Assembly (NCBI GenBank): GCA_027347805.1
Contig: DAIEQP010000004.1
Coordinates: 1 to 12,060, forward strand
Reading direction: 5' to 3'
Source of the DNA: Ignavibacteria bacterium
Lineage (GTDB): Bacteria > Bacteroidota > Ignavibacteria > Ignavibacteriales > Melioribacteraceae
Length of the DNA stretch: 12,060 bases
Part shown: piece by piece, positions 6,016 to 12,060 of the stretch
How the letters are laid out: each line of letters starts with the position of its first letter
How positions within the stretch are numbered: the first letter of the stretch is position 1
Translations under genes and position numbers: made by a program
The notes under the pieces: model-generated
What the model was told of the DNA's origin: nothing
What the model saw: only the letters and a program-made list of their open reading frames with translations
Databases searched by the model: none

Positions 6016-7305
6016 TCACACAAATAATAATTGAACAATAATATATATTGGCAGCAAAACAATTAATGAAAACTTATAAATGTATGTAAAGAAATCGGGC
6101 ATTTTGATATTATTCTCTTCGGCAACTGCCTTCACCATAAAATTTGGTCCATTACCAATGTATGTCATACTTCCGAAAAATACTGCACCGATACAAATTC
6201 CACGCAGGAGTTCTTCAGAAATTCCAGCAACAATACTTCCCGATATCTGCCCCAGTCCCAATGCAAGCGAATGAAATGTAACTGCTGTTGGAGTGTTGTC
6301 TAGAAAACTACTTAATAGCCCGGAGAAATAATAAAATTGTGAGGGTGAAGTAATTCCAAGGAGTTTTGCATTTGATTCAAGATAAAGTAAACAGGGCACC
6401 ATTGTAATAAAGATTCCGATAAATAAATATGCTACTTCTTTAATTGGTTCCCATGTAAAGCTATTTGAGTCTCTCGTCAATTTTGTTGTAAATAAAAGAG
6501 ACAATATTGCCATGCAAATTATCATCCCTTCACGAACGAATTTATAAAAATGATTTTCTGAAATGAATGGCAGGTACTGCTCATTCAAAAACGCAACGGA
6601 AAGAACTATTCCTATCATCCACAAAAAATTCAATTTTCCAAAAAGTTTTAATGGACGAATTGATGAGTGATCCAGTTTGATTGCTGATTCAGGTTCTTTG
6701 GAGTAAAAATGTCTATCGACAAAAAAATAAATTATCAACAACGATAAATTTGTAAACAGCCATTCCGGGATCAAATGGAAGAACCAGGAAAAATGCGCGC
6801 CTCGAAGATACATCATAAAAAGAGGCGGGTCTCCAAGTGGTGTTAACAAACCTCCGCAGTTTGCAACTATTCCTATGAAAAATAAAATTGTATGTACCTT
6901 AAAAGTTCTTTCTTTGTTTGTCTGTATCACGGGACGAATTAAAAGCATCGCCGCACCAGTTGTTCCAACTACTGAAGCAATAAGCGCTCCTATACCAAGA
7001 AAAGTTGTGTTAACTATTGGCTTTGCTTCTATGTCCCCAGATAAAAAGATTCCGCCTGTGACAACATAAAGAGAACCAAGCAGAATTATGAATGGTATGT
7101 AATCAAAAACTATCGTTTCGAAAAGTTTTTCACTAAGTCCGGCAGATATTAGATATACGATTATCGGTACGCTAAGCAATCCCGCAACAATTAACTTGTT
7201 CCTGTTTTTTTCCCAGAAGTGATTCCAAAACAAAGGGAAAATTGCAATTGAAAGAAGCATTAAAACAAAGGGCAGTGTGGTTATAAGAGGAATGTTTGGA
7301 TTCAT
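6016..7305 (-). CDS. NhaD/CitMHS-type sodium:proton antiporter-like transporter
   Basis: A 429-residue polytopic inner-membrane protein with about 11-12 hydrophobic segments, belonging to the ion-transporter group whose best-known relative is NhaD (annotated variously as sodium:proton antiporter or 'putative citrate transport'). Family signatures are SVVGTTGAAMLLIRPVI (111-127), GGLLTPLGDPPLFMMYLRG (151-169), the conserved SSFLDNTPTAVTF (332-344) and SMTYIGNGPNFMVKAVAEE (379-397). The two Thr/Asn/Pro-rich discontinuous segments are spaced as expected for an inverted repeat. The expected job is Na+ or Li+ export in exchange for protons, but substrate cannot be settled from sequence; an organic-anion carrier is the alternative. 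It converges with amt, 106 bases apart across the amt terminator. A possible promoter lies at 7339-7346. The ATG at 7305 follows an A/G-rich stretch without a clear Shine-Dalgarno. Confidence 0.8.
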   Translation of the reverse strand: MNPNIPLITTLPFVLMLLSIAIFPLFWNHFWEKNRNKLIVAGLLSVPIIVYLISAGLSEKLFETIVFDYIPFIILLGSLYVVTGGIFLSGDIEAKPIVNTTFLGIGALIASVVGTTGAAMLLIRPVIQTNKERTFKVHTILFFIGIVANCGGLLTPLGDPPLFMMYLRGAHFSWFFHLIPEWLFTNLSLLIIYFFVDRHFYSKEPESAIKLDHSSIRPLKLFGKLNFLWMIGIVLSVAFLNEQYLPFISENHFYKFVREGMIICMAILSLLFTTKLTRDSNSFTWEPIKEVAYLFIGIFITMVPCLLYLESNAKLLGITSPSQFYYFSGLLSSFLDNTPTAVTFHSLALGLGQISGSIVAGISEELLRGICIGAVFFGSMTYIGNGPNFMVKAVAEENNIKMPDFFTYIYKFSLIVLLPIYIIVQLLFV

Positions 7306-7338
7306 TTCATTCTTTCATTTAGACTATTATGGTATGTG

Positions 7339-7346
7339 CAAAATTA
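7339..7346 (-). promoter_or_regulatory. Candidate -7 element for the NhaD-like gene
   Basis: On the minus strand this reads TAATTTTG, an exact match to the Bacteroidota -7 consensus TAnnTTTG, about 33 bases before the ATG at 7305. No TTG is seen at the matching -33 distance, so the call rests on the -7 element alone. If used, it would let the transporter be transcribed separately from the upstream 250-residue gene. Confidence 0.35.
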
Positions 7347-7392
7347 ACTCTTTGTTATAAAAGAGCATAACGACCGAGGAGATAAACTAATT

Positions 7393-8145
7393 TTATCCGG
7401 TTATTTCTTTAGCATCAAGTCGATTGATTTCTACAGAAAATGATTGCAGGGTTTTTACCATATATTCTTTTGATTCATGCTTGGTTGCATCTGCAATAAT
7501 ATTCAAATTAATCTTTGGGTTATCCCTGCTTTTCACATCTTTGAATTTCATAAAAGAAAATACGGATCCCAGCAAAGATTGAATTAATCTGGCTAGATCT
7601 TCTTTGTCTGCTTTTGCAATCGCTTTTAAATTGTTTTGATTGATGAACACGGTTTGTAAAGAATTTGCTGGATCATTAAACGAATCGAAAATATTAACAA
7701 CCAGCCGCTCTATAAATTCCAGAATGTCTTCCCTGTTAATATTTTTATCATACGCGACTATTTCTTCAAATGCTGCTTTCATTTTCATATTAAGAACATA
7801 ATTTTTGGGGGCTACCATGCCGGCAAACACAACATCTTTTTGAAACATATATGTAAAACTTGCCTCCAATATCTTTTCATCTGTTTTAACAAATCCTTCT
7901 ATTTTTAATTCTGCCTGCACGAATATGTTAAACACAAAATTAAAATCGATCTGCTGATTGTTTAAAACAACATCCGACTTATCTGCATCAATGTTCTTCA
8001 AATTAAGTGCGTCTTCAGAAATTTCTTTTTTATCAGATTTAATTTCGAATAGTTCTTTTTTCACATCGGCAATTTTCATTTTTTGGAAATCAAGCAAAGA
8101 CTTCTGAAGCCCGTTTATTTGTCCTGATCCTATTTTAACGCTCAT
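7393..8145 (-). CDS. Hypothetical soluble protein, unrecognised family
   Basis: I do not recognise this 250-residue protein. It has no signal peptide, no membrane segment and no cysteine, and it is rich in Lys, Asp, Glu and Asn, so a soluble cytoplasmic protein is likely. Residues 1-60 are charged and low in hydrophobics, probably a flexible or helical tail. Residues 65-130 alternate hydrophobic and polar residues (DFNFVFNIFVQAELKIEG, then EASFTYMFQKDVVFAG) like an amphipathic beta-sheet. Residues 135-200 look helical (EDILEFIERLVVNIFDSF, then EDLARLIQSLLGSVFSFM). The end is again strand-like. The amphipathic strands could resemble an outer-membrane or lipid-binding sheet, but the missing signal argues against export. 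It is transcribed in the same direction as the genes on both sides, 64 bases after the desulfhydrase-like gene and 87 before the transporter. The gene is real by its length and codon regularity; its function is open. Confidence 0.6.
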   Translation of the reverse strand: MSVKIGSGQINGLQKSLLDFQKMKIADVKKELFEIKSDKKEISEDALNLKNIDADKSDVVLNNQQIDFNFVFNIFVQAELKIEGFVKTDEKILEASFTYMFQKDVVFAGMVAPKNYVLNMKMKAAFEEIVAYDKNINREDILEFIERLVVNIFDSFNDPANSLQTVFINQNNLKAIAKADKEDLARLIQSLLGSVFSFMKFKDVKSRDNPKINLNIIADATKHESKEYMVKTLQSFSVEINRLDAKEITG

Positions 8146-8209
8146 AAAAGTTTTTCTTTTATTATCGAATCAAAAGGATGTAAATAAAGGTGTATTAAAA
8201 TCGAGGATA

Positions 8210-9145
8210 TTATCTAACTTTGTTTGCAAGCACGTTTTTCATTTTTTCAATCATTCCCTCAACCCCCTGCAAACCACCGGTATGTAAAGCAATTATTGTT
8301 TTGTCTTTTCCAAAATATCCGTTTCTTCCTAAATGATAAATTCCATACATCATTTTGCCTGTATAAATCGGATCGAGCTGAATCATATTGGCATCATAAA
8401 AATTCTGAATAAACAGAATTAATTCCCGATTAATTTTTGCGTATCCGCCAAAATGATAATCAAGATTGATTGACCAGTTTGTGTACGCTTTTCCGTTATA
8501 TGCGCTGATTAGGTTTTTTACATTGTTATTTAAAAACGCACCTCCCCGCAACACAGAAAATCCAAGAGCTTTTTTGTTTCCGTCGAGACCGGCGATTACT
8601 CCAGCAATTGTTCCCGCTGTTCCGCATGCGCTGCAAATAAAATCATAATCCATTTCTATGAGCGATGGAATTTCGGATCCTCCCTTAAGAGCCAATACAT
8701 TTGTTCCCCCTTCAGGAACAATGTAAACTTTGCCAAATTTTTTATTAATCCACTCTTCGAATTCGGGCAGATGCTTTTTTCTATAATCAGATCGGCTTAC
8801 ATAAAATATTTTCATGCCCAATTCTGTAACGGCTTTCAGGGTTGGATTTAAAGGCAGATGTTCTTCGCCGCGAATTAAACCAATTGTTTCAAAACCAAAT
8901 TCTTTTCCTGACGCTGCAAGCGCATGAATATGATTTGAGTACGCCCCGCCAAAAGTTACAAGTGTTTTATAATCGTTTTCTTTTGCATACACTAGATTGT
9001 ATTTCTGCTTAAACCATTTATTGCCGGAAATTATTGGGTGAATTAAGTCGAGGCGTTTCACAAAAACTTTTACAGGAATTTCATCTGGAAAAGTAACCTG
9101 TATTAATTCTGCTTTTGAAATATCTATCACCGACTCGAAATTCAA
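8210..9145 (-). CDS. D-cysteine desulfhydrase / ACC deaminase family PLP enzyme
   Basis: A 311-residue fold-type II pyridoxal-phosphate enzyme of usual length. Lys43 in SGNKWFKQKYN is the expected PLP Schiff-base lysine. FGGAYSNHIHALA (65-77) supplies the Ser-Asn-His substrate site, and CGTAGT (174-179) is the phosphate-binding loop. Two positions bear on specificity. The ACC deaminase motif Y-E-G-K is YTGK here (261-264), and its late H-L-G-G is HTGG (288-291). From what I recall of E. coli D-cysteine desulfhydrase, it also has YTGK and HTGG, and mutational work showed these two positions separate the activities. This points to D-cysteine desulfhydrase or another D-amino-acid lyase (pyruvate, ammonia and sulfide as products) rather than ACC deaminase. 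The TTG start is chosen for a well-placed GGAG. It is divergent from the signal peptidase gene. Confidence 0.82.
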   Translation of the reverse strand: MNFESVIDISKAELIQVTFPDEIPVKVFVKRLDLIHPIISGNKWFKQKYNLVYAKENDYKTLVTFGGAYSNHIHALAASGKEFGFETIGLIRGEEHLPLNPTLKAVTELGMKIFYVSRSDYRKKHLPEFEEWINKKFGKVYIVPEGGTNVLALKGGSEIPSLIEMDYDFICSACGTAGTIAGVIAGLDGNKKALGFSVLRGGAFLNNNVKNLISAYNGKAYTNWSINLDYHFGGYAKINRELILFIQNFYDANMIQLDPIYTGKMMYGIYHLGRNGYFGKDKTIIALHTGGLQGVEGMIEKMKNVLANKVR

Positions 9146-9150
9146 TTTTA

Positions 9151-9154
9151 CTCC
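9151..9154 (-). promoter_or_regulatory. Ribosome binding site fixing the TTG start at 9145
   Basis: Read on the minus strand this is GGAG, 5 bases before TTG (9145-9143). The nearby upstream ATG (9163-9161) runs into TAA after four codons and cannot start the gene, and no other start codon near the family N-terminus has a comparable site. Confidence 0.7.
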
Positions 9155-9169
9155 AAATTCATGGAAACT

Positions 9170-9198
9170 ATTTTACTAAAGCCGAACTATAAAGCCAA
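9170..9198 (-). promoter_or_regulatory. Possible promoter of the desulfhydrase-like gene
   Basis: On the minus strand TTGGCT (9198-9193), 17 bases, then TAAAAT (9175-9170) gives a housekeeping-type pair with standard spacing, similar in form to the one before glnK. Transcription would start near 9163, about 18 bases before the TTG start. The -35 matches only in its TTG, so the call is tentative. Confidence 0.38.
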
Positions 9199-9253
9199 GA
9201 GTTTGCAACTGAAATATTTATTCATCGTCTTAATTTCGAACAAATGGTGCTGC

Positions 9254-10144
9254 ATGAAAAAGATTAATTCCAATAAAACCCTTACCTGGAAAATTGTTAA
9301 AAATTTTTTAATTGAATATGGCAAGCTTATTCTTCTTTTATTTATTGTCACTTCGTCTATTATTCAAGGGTCGCGTGTTCCAACCGGTTCAATGGAATCA
9401 ACAATTTACATCGGCGACTGGGTAATGCTGAACAAACTTGCATACAATCTTACAACGCCAAGAAATATTCCTTTCACAAATATTGCCCTTCCCCACGCCG
9501 AACTCTTAAGGTGGAATGATCCGAAACGAGGAGATATTGTGGTTTTTGAATTCCCGGGCAATAGAGATGAAATTAGAAACGCTGCGATAGAAAATTATGT
9601 TAAAAGATGTATTGCTGTTCCCGGCGACACTGTTGTTGTTCGCGATAAAGTTTTATTTGTAAATGGAAAAGAAGCGCCAATTCCTTTTCACGCTCAATAC
9701 GTCCGCAGTTTTACATTACCGAAAGAATATGCTGAGCCAGAAACTTTTCCCAAAGGAATTCCGCAGAACGGTGACAATTATGGACCAATAATCGTTCCTA
9801 AAAAAGGTGATGTAATTAAATTATCGGTTAGCAATATTGAACAGTGGAAAACTTTTATAAACCGAGAATTTCTTAGAGATGTTGTTAATGTTGAAAATGG
9901 AAAAATATTTATTGAGGGCAAAGAAACAACCGAATATAAAATTACTGATGATTATTATTTTATGATGGGTGATAATCGGGACAACAGTCTCGACTGCAGG
10001 TATTGGGGTTTTGTTCCTAGAAGAAATGTGGTTGGCAAGCCAATGTTTGTTTATTGGTCGTGGAACAGTGACATTCCGTTTTCAGATTTTTTTAATTTAC
10101 TTGCATCAGTAAGATTAGATAGAATAGGAAAGATTGTCTATTAG
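9254..10144 (+). CDS. lepB: Signal peptidase I
   Basis: A 296-residue type I signal peptidase, anchored by one N-terminal membrane helix (about residues 22-38) with its catalytic domain in the periplasm, where it removes signal peptides. Ser46 in RVPTGSMEST is the nucleophile and Lys117 in YVKRCIAVPGD the general base. GDIVVFEFP (93-101) and GDNRDNSLDCRYWGFVP (239-255) are the remaining conserved boxes. Between them, residues 140-225 form a longer insertion than in the minimal Bacillus enzyme, closer to the larger Gram-negative forms. The frame is open up to ATG 9161, but that start has no ribosome site, overlaps the divergent gene's control region and adds 31 untypical residues. ATG 9254 gives the usual MKK start, with GGTG four bases ahead. 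The gene ends one base before the convergent deacetylase gene. It likely processes the several signal peptides seen in this window, among others. Confidence 0.92.
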   Translation: MKKINSNKTLTWKIVKNFLIEYGKLILLLFIVTSSIIQGSRVPTGSMESTIYIGDWVMLNKLAYNLTTPRNIPFTNIALPHAELLRWNDPKRGDIVVFEFPGNRDEIRNAAIENYVKRCIAVPGDTVVVRDKVLFVNGKEAPIPFHAQYVRSFTLPKEYAEPETFPKGIPQNGDNYGPIIVPKKGDVIKLSVSNIEQWKTFINREFLRDVVNVENGKIFIEGKETTEYKITDDYYFMMGDNRDNSLDCRYWGFVPRRNVVGKPMFVYWSWNSDIPFSDFFNLLASVRLDRIGKIVY

Positions 10145-10145
10145 A

Positions 10146-11102
10146 TTATTCGCTGTCTATTCCAGCGTAGTCCATAACCCATTTTTCGGTTCTTGGTTCG
10201 TCTTTAAAGAATTCTTTTGATTTACCGGAAGTTAATGCCCATCTATCGATCCAGGAGATTCCCCCGGCTTTAATAAATGTATCTTCCGATTTATAGGCTT
10301 TGTCTTTTAACGCTTCACCAAGAGTTATGAAATCATAATTCTTTTCGCTGATGATTGAACAAAGTTTTTCTATATAATCAGAGTTTAACCTGTTTGCGTG
10401 TATTAAAAGAATATGAGATATATTTCTTCCAAATAATTCAAACGATTTTTTTTCGTACCACTCAATTTTAGATTTCATGTAAAGCAAATATTCTTTCGCA
10501 ACTATTTTCGATGAATCTGTTTTTCCGGAAGAAACTGCTTTTTCATAGGCGGCGGCATAAATCCATTCAGAATTATCAATTGTAACGGGCGCAATTGTAT
10601 ATCCGTTGTTATTCAGAAAAGATTCTATTTCGTGTTTAACTTCAAGACTTCTTCCTGTTTGAAGATAAGGATGGCGGAAATATTTATACTCTTTTCCGTA
10701 ACCTGACACCAAAGATTTACAAATTTTCTCTCCGTTTAAAATATCTTCTTCATATTCTTTTACAGAAACCTGGTTTGCGCTTTTGTGAGAATAAGTGTGG
10801 TTTCCCAAATCAAATCCAGCATTCAACCAGATTTTTAACAGATCTATTTTTACTTTAGATACTTTTTGATCATCATACAGCTGGTTTTCATTTACAAAAC
10901 CAATTACTGGTGCATGCATCTTTTTCAAAGATCCAACTAATTTTTCAATAATCTGCGTTTGAACTTGTGGGGAACATTTTCTGCCGCCCGCAGCAATCGG
11001 AAGATCATCTATTGTTATTGCAATTTTTCCCTGTGCAAAAAAACAAACTGGAATTAAAAATAAAATTCCTATTACCAACGAATAGTGTTTTAGTTTAATC
11101 AT
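10146..11102 (-). CDS. Secreted polysaccharide deacetylase (NodB homology), downstream paralogue
   Basis: A 318-residue exported protein with a signal peptide (about residues 1-23, cut near CFFA before Gln24) and a NodB-type deacetylase domain. Motif 1 is AITIDDLP with Asp32/Asp33. Motif 2 is GNHTYSH with the metal-binding His102 and His106. Motif 3 is FRHPYLQTG with Arg143 and Tyr146. The late motif is ILLIHANR with His235. All catalytic elements are present, so a metal-dependent carbohydrate esterase that removes acetyl groups from an extracellular or cell-wall glycan is expected; the substrate is unknown. A C-terminal stretch past the barrel (GGISWIDRWA, 280-289) is shared with its neighbour and looks family-specific. 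ATG 11102 is preferred over an in-frame TTG at 11111, which would overlap the upstream stop. The gap to the upstream paralogue is 5 bases, so the pair is cotranscribed and arose by tandem duplication. Confidence 0.85.
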   Translation of the reverse strand: MIKLKHYSLVIGILFLIPVCFFAQGKIAITIDDLPIAAGGRKCSPQVQTQIIEKLVGSLKKMHAPVIGFVNENQLYDDQKVSKVKIDLLKIWLNAGFDLGNHTYSHKSANQVSVKEYEEDILNGEKICKSLVSGYGKEYKYFRHPYLQTGRSLEVKHEIESFLNNNGYTIAPVTIDNSEWIYAAAYEKAVSSGKTDSSKIVAKEYLLYMKSKIEWYEKKSFELFGRNISHILLIHANRLNSDYIEKLCSIISEKNYDFITLGEALKDKAYKSEDTFIKAGGISWIDRWALTSGKSKEFFKDEPRTEKWVMDYAGIDSE

Positions 11103-11107
11103 ACCGC

Positions 11108-12060
11108 TCAATAACCAACACGATTTTCTGCAAGTTTATTTATCCACTCGCTCGGCTCTGGCTGACGTCCGCTGAAAATTGAATTTGAAACTCCTCTTGC
11201 TTTTGCCCAGCGCGAAAGCCAATCAAGTCCGCCGTAATCAACATAATTATCCTTAGTCTGATAAACTTCATCTTTCATTGCTTCTTCAAGAGTTACTATT
11301 GTATAACCTTTCCCGCGAATCATATCTATAATTTTAATCCAGCTATCACTGCACATTTCGGAATTGTGAAGAATAAGAATTTGGCTTATTTCCCTTTTAA
11401 ATAAATTGATTGATTGTTTTTCTCCCAAAGTAATTCTATCTGACAATAATTTTACAAATTCATCCGCAGCTTTTTTCATCGAAACAGTGTCTTTGTTCTT
11501 CATAAGATTTCTATATGCTTCTGCATAAGTCATTTCAGCGGGAGAAGTAATTGTCGCCGGAGCAATTGTATATCCGTTTTTCTCAAGAAACTTTTCAATT
11601 TTCGTTTTATCTTCCAGAGTTATACCGGTTCGCAAATAGGGAAACCGGAAATATTTAATTTGTTTGCCTTTAGCCTTTAGCAAAGCAGAGCAAATAATTT
11701 CTCCCTTCTTTATATCTTCGGTAAATTTATCAACCGGAAGTTTGTTTGCATCTGCATGCGAAAACGTATGATTGCCTAAATCCAATCCAGCATTAAGCCA
11801 TTCTTCAAGCAACGAGATTCTTCTTTTCTCTTCTCTTCCGTTACTATAACAAAATGTTTCGTTTACAAAACCGATAATCGGTGCATTTGTTTTTTTTAAC
11901 TGGTCCAACCCTTTCAGAAATATTTCTTTATACTTTGTGGGGGAATGATTAACGCTCGTCGCCAGGGGAAGATCGTCAACGGTTATTGCAAGTTTTTTTG
12001 TCGAAGCCGTGTTTTGCTGTGCCGAACAAATTGAAAGCCCGATAAAAAAAGTCAGTATAA
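11108..12060 (-). CDS. Secreted polysaccharide deacetylase (NodB homology), upstream paralogue, 5' end cut off
   Basis: The frame stays open to the right edge of the window; 316 residues are visible and only a few N-terminal ones are missing. The first visible residues (ILTFFIGLSICSAQQ) are the hydrophobic core and cleavage site of a signal peptide. AITVDDLP (motif 1), GNHTFSH (motif 2), FRFPYLRTG (motif 3) and ILILHNSE (late His motif) complete a NodB deacetylase with all expected catalytic residues. The TTG at 11908 is not the start: it would remove motif 1 and the signal peptide, while the paralogue aligns through that point. The tail GGLDWLSRWA matches GGISWIDRWA of the neighbour, which supports duplication of the whole gene. 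The two differ in motif 3 (RFPY here, RHPY downstream) and around the late His, so their substrates may have diverged. Confidence 0.84.
   Translation of the reverse strand, partial: ILTFFIGLSICSAQQNTASTKKLAITVDDLPLATSVNHSPTKYKEIFLKGLDQLKKTNAPIIGFVNETFCYSNGREEKRRISLLEEWLNAGLDLGNHTFSHADANKLPVDKFTEDIKKGEIICSALLKAKGKQIKYFRFPYLRTGITLEDKTKIEKFLEKNGYTIAPATITSPAEMTYAEAYRNLMKNKDTVSMKKAADEFVKLLSDRITLGEKQSINLFKREISQILILHNSEMCSDSWIKIIDMIRGKGYTIVTLEEAMKDEVYQTKDNYVDYGGLDWLSRWAKARGVSNSIFSGRQPEPSEWINKLAENRVGY

Noticed and set aside
5865..6062. Minus-strand open frame of 65 codons spanning the amt terminator
   Set aside because: It overlaps both convergent gene ends and the terminator hairpin, so it is a chance frame.
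9161..9253. Upstream in-frame extension of signal peptidase from ATG 9161
   Set aside because: There is no ribosome binding site, the stretch overlaps the divergent gene's promoter region, and the 31 added residues are unlike the family; ATG 9254 gives a normal N-terminus.
11103..11111. TTG 11111 as the start of the downstream deacetylase
   Set aside because: ATG 11102 in the same frame gives a clean signal peptide beginning MIKLKH and avoids overlap with the preceding stop.
11108..11908. Deacetylase starting at TTG 11908
   Set aside because: The open frame continues to the window edge and upstream codons encode the signal peptide and the essential Asp-Asp motif, so the short form is an artefact of start choice.

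Overview
This is an AT-rich, gene-dense stretch of chromosome from a Gram-negative bacterium, most likely of the Ignavibacteria/Bacteroidota-Chlorobi (FCB) assemblage. The pointers are a type IX secretion (T9SS) sorting-tail remnant ending in a shifted KMILMK, an outer-membrane beta-barrel protein, cleavable signal peptides, a lipoprotein with an acidic stretch after its lipid cysteine, and weak or absent Shine-Dalgarno sequences at many starts. The assignment is an inference from style, not from a marker gene. No tRNA, rRNA, CRISPR, insertion sequence or phage gene was seen. No gene-free stretch exceeds 300 bases. The longest, 3062-3324 (263 bases), holds the probable glnK promoter and no recognisable gene.

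Region 1 (1-3061, minus strand) reads, in transcription order: a broken T9SS C-terminal sorting domain (pseudogene), an HlyD-like membrane-fusion protein, a VTC-domain polyphosphate polymerase-like protein, a DUF4956 membrane protein, and the start of an SdiA-regulated-type beta-propeller lipoprotein that runs off the left edge. The four intact genes are separated by 5, 8 and 23 bases and look like one operon. A polyphosphate-polymerase fold, a multi-span membrane protein, a periplasm-spanning adaptor and a lipoprotein together suggest making a phosphate polymer and moving or sensing it at the envelope. That reading is a hypothesis and is the most interesting part of the window.

Region 2 (3234-6002, plus strand) is an ammonium module: glnK (P-II signalling protein), a TorF/Gcw_chp-type outer-membrane protein, and amt (ammonium channel). 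It has a plausible promoter in front and a strong rho-independent terminator behind. The three genes fit outer-membrane entry, inner-membrane transport and cytoplasmic gating of ammonium.

Region 3 (6016-9145, minus strand) holds a D-cysteine desulfhydrase-like PLP enzyme, an unrecognised 250-residue soluble protein and an NhaD/CitMHS-type ion transporter, with gaps of 64 and 87 bases. They may be partly cotranscribed, but there is no clear functional link.

Region 4 (9254-12060) contains signal peptidase I on the plus strand, divergent from the desulfhydrase. It converges, with a one-base gap, on two tandem secreted polysaccharide deacetylase paralogues on the minus strand. The upstream paralogue lacks only its first few codons at the right edge. 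Starts differing from the longest reading frame were chosen for signal peptidase (9254) and the downstream deacetylase (11102). The desulfhydrase uses a TTG start backed by a good ribosome binding site.
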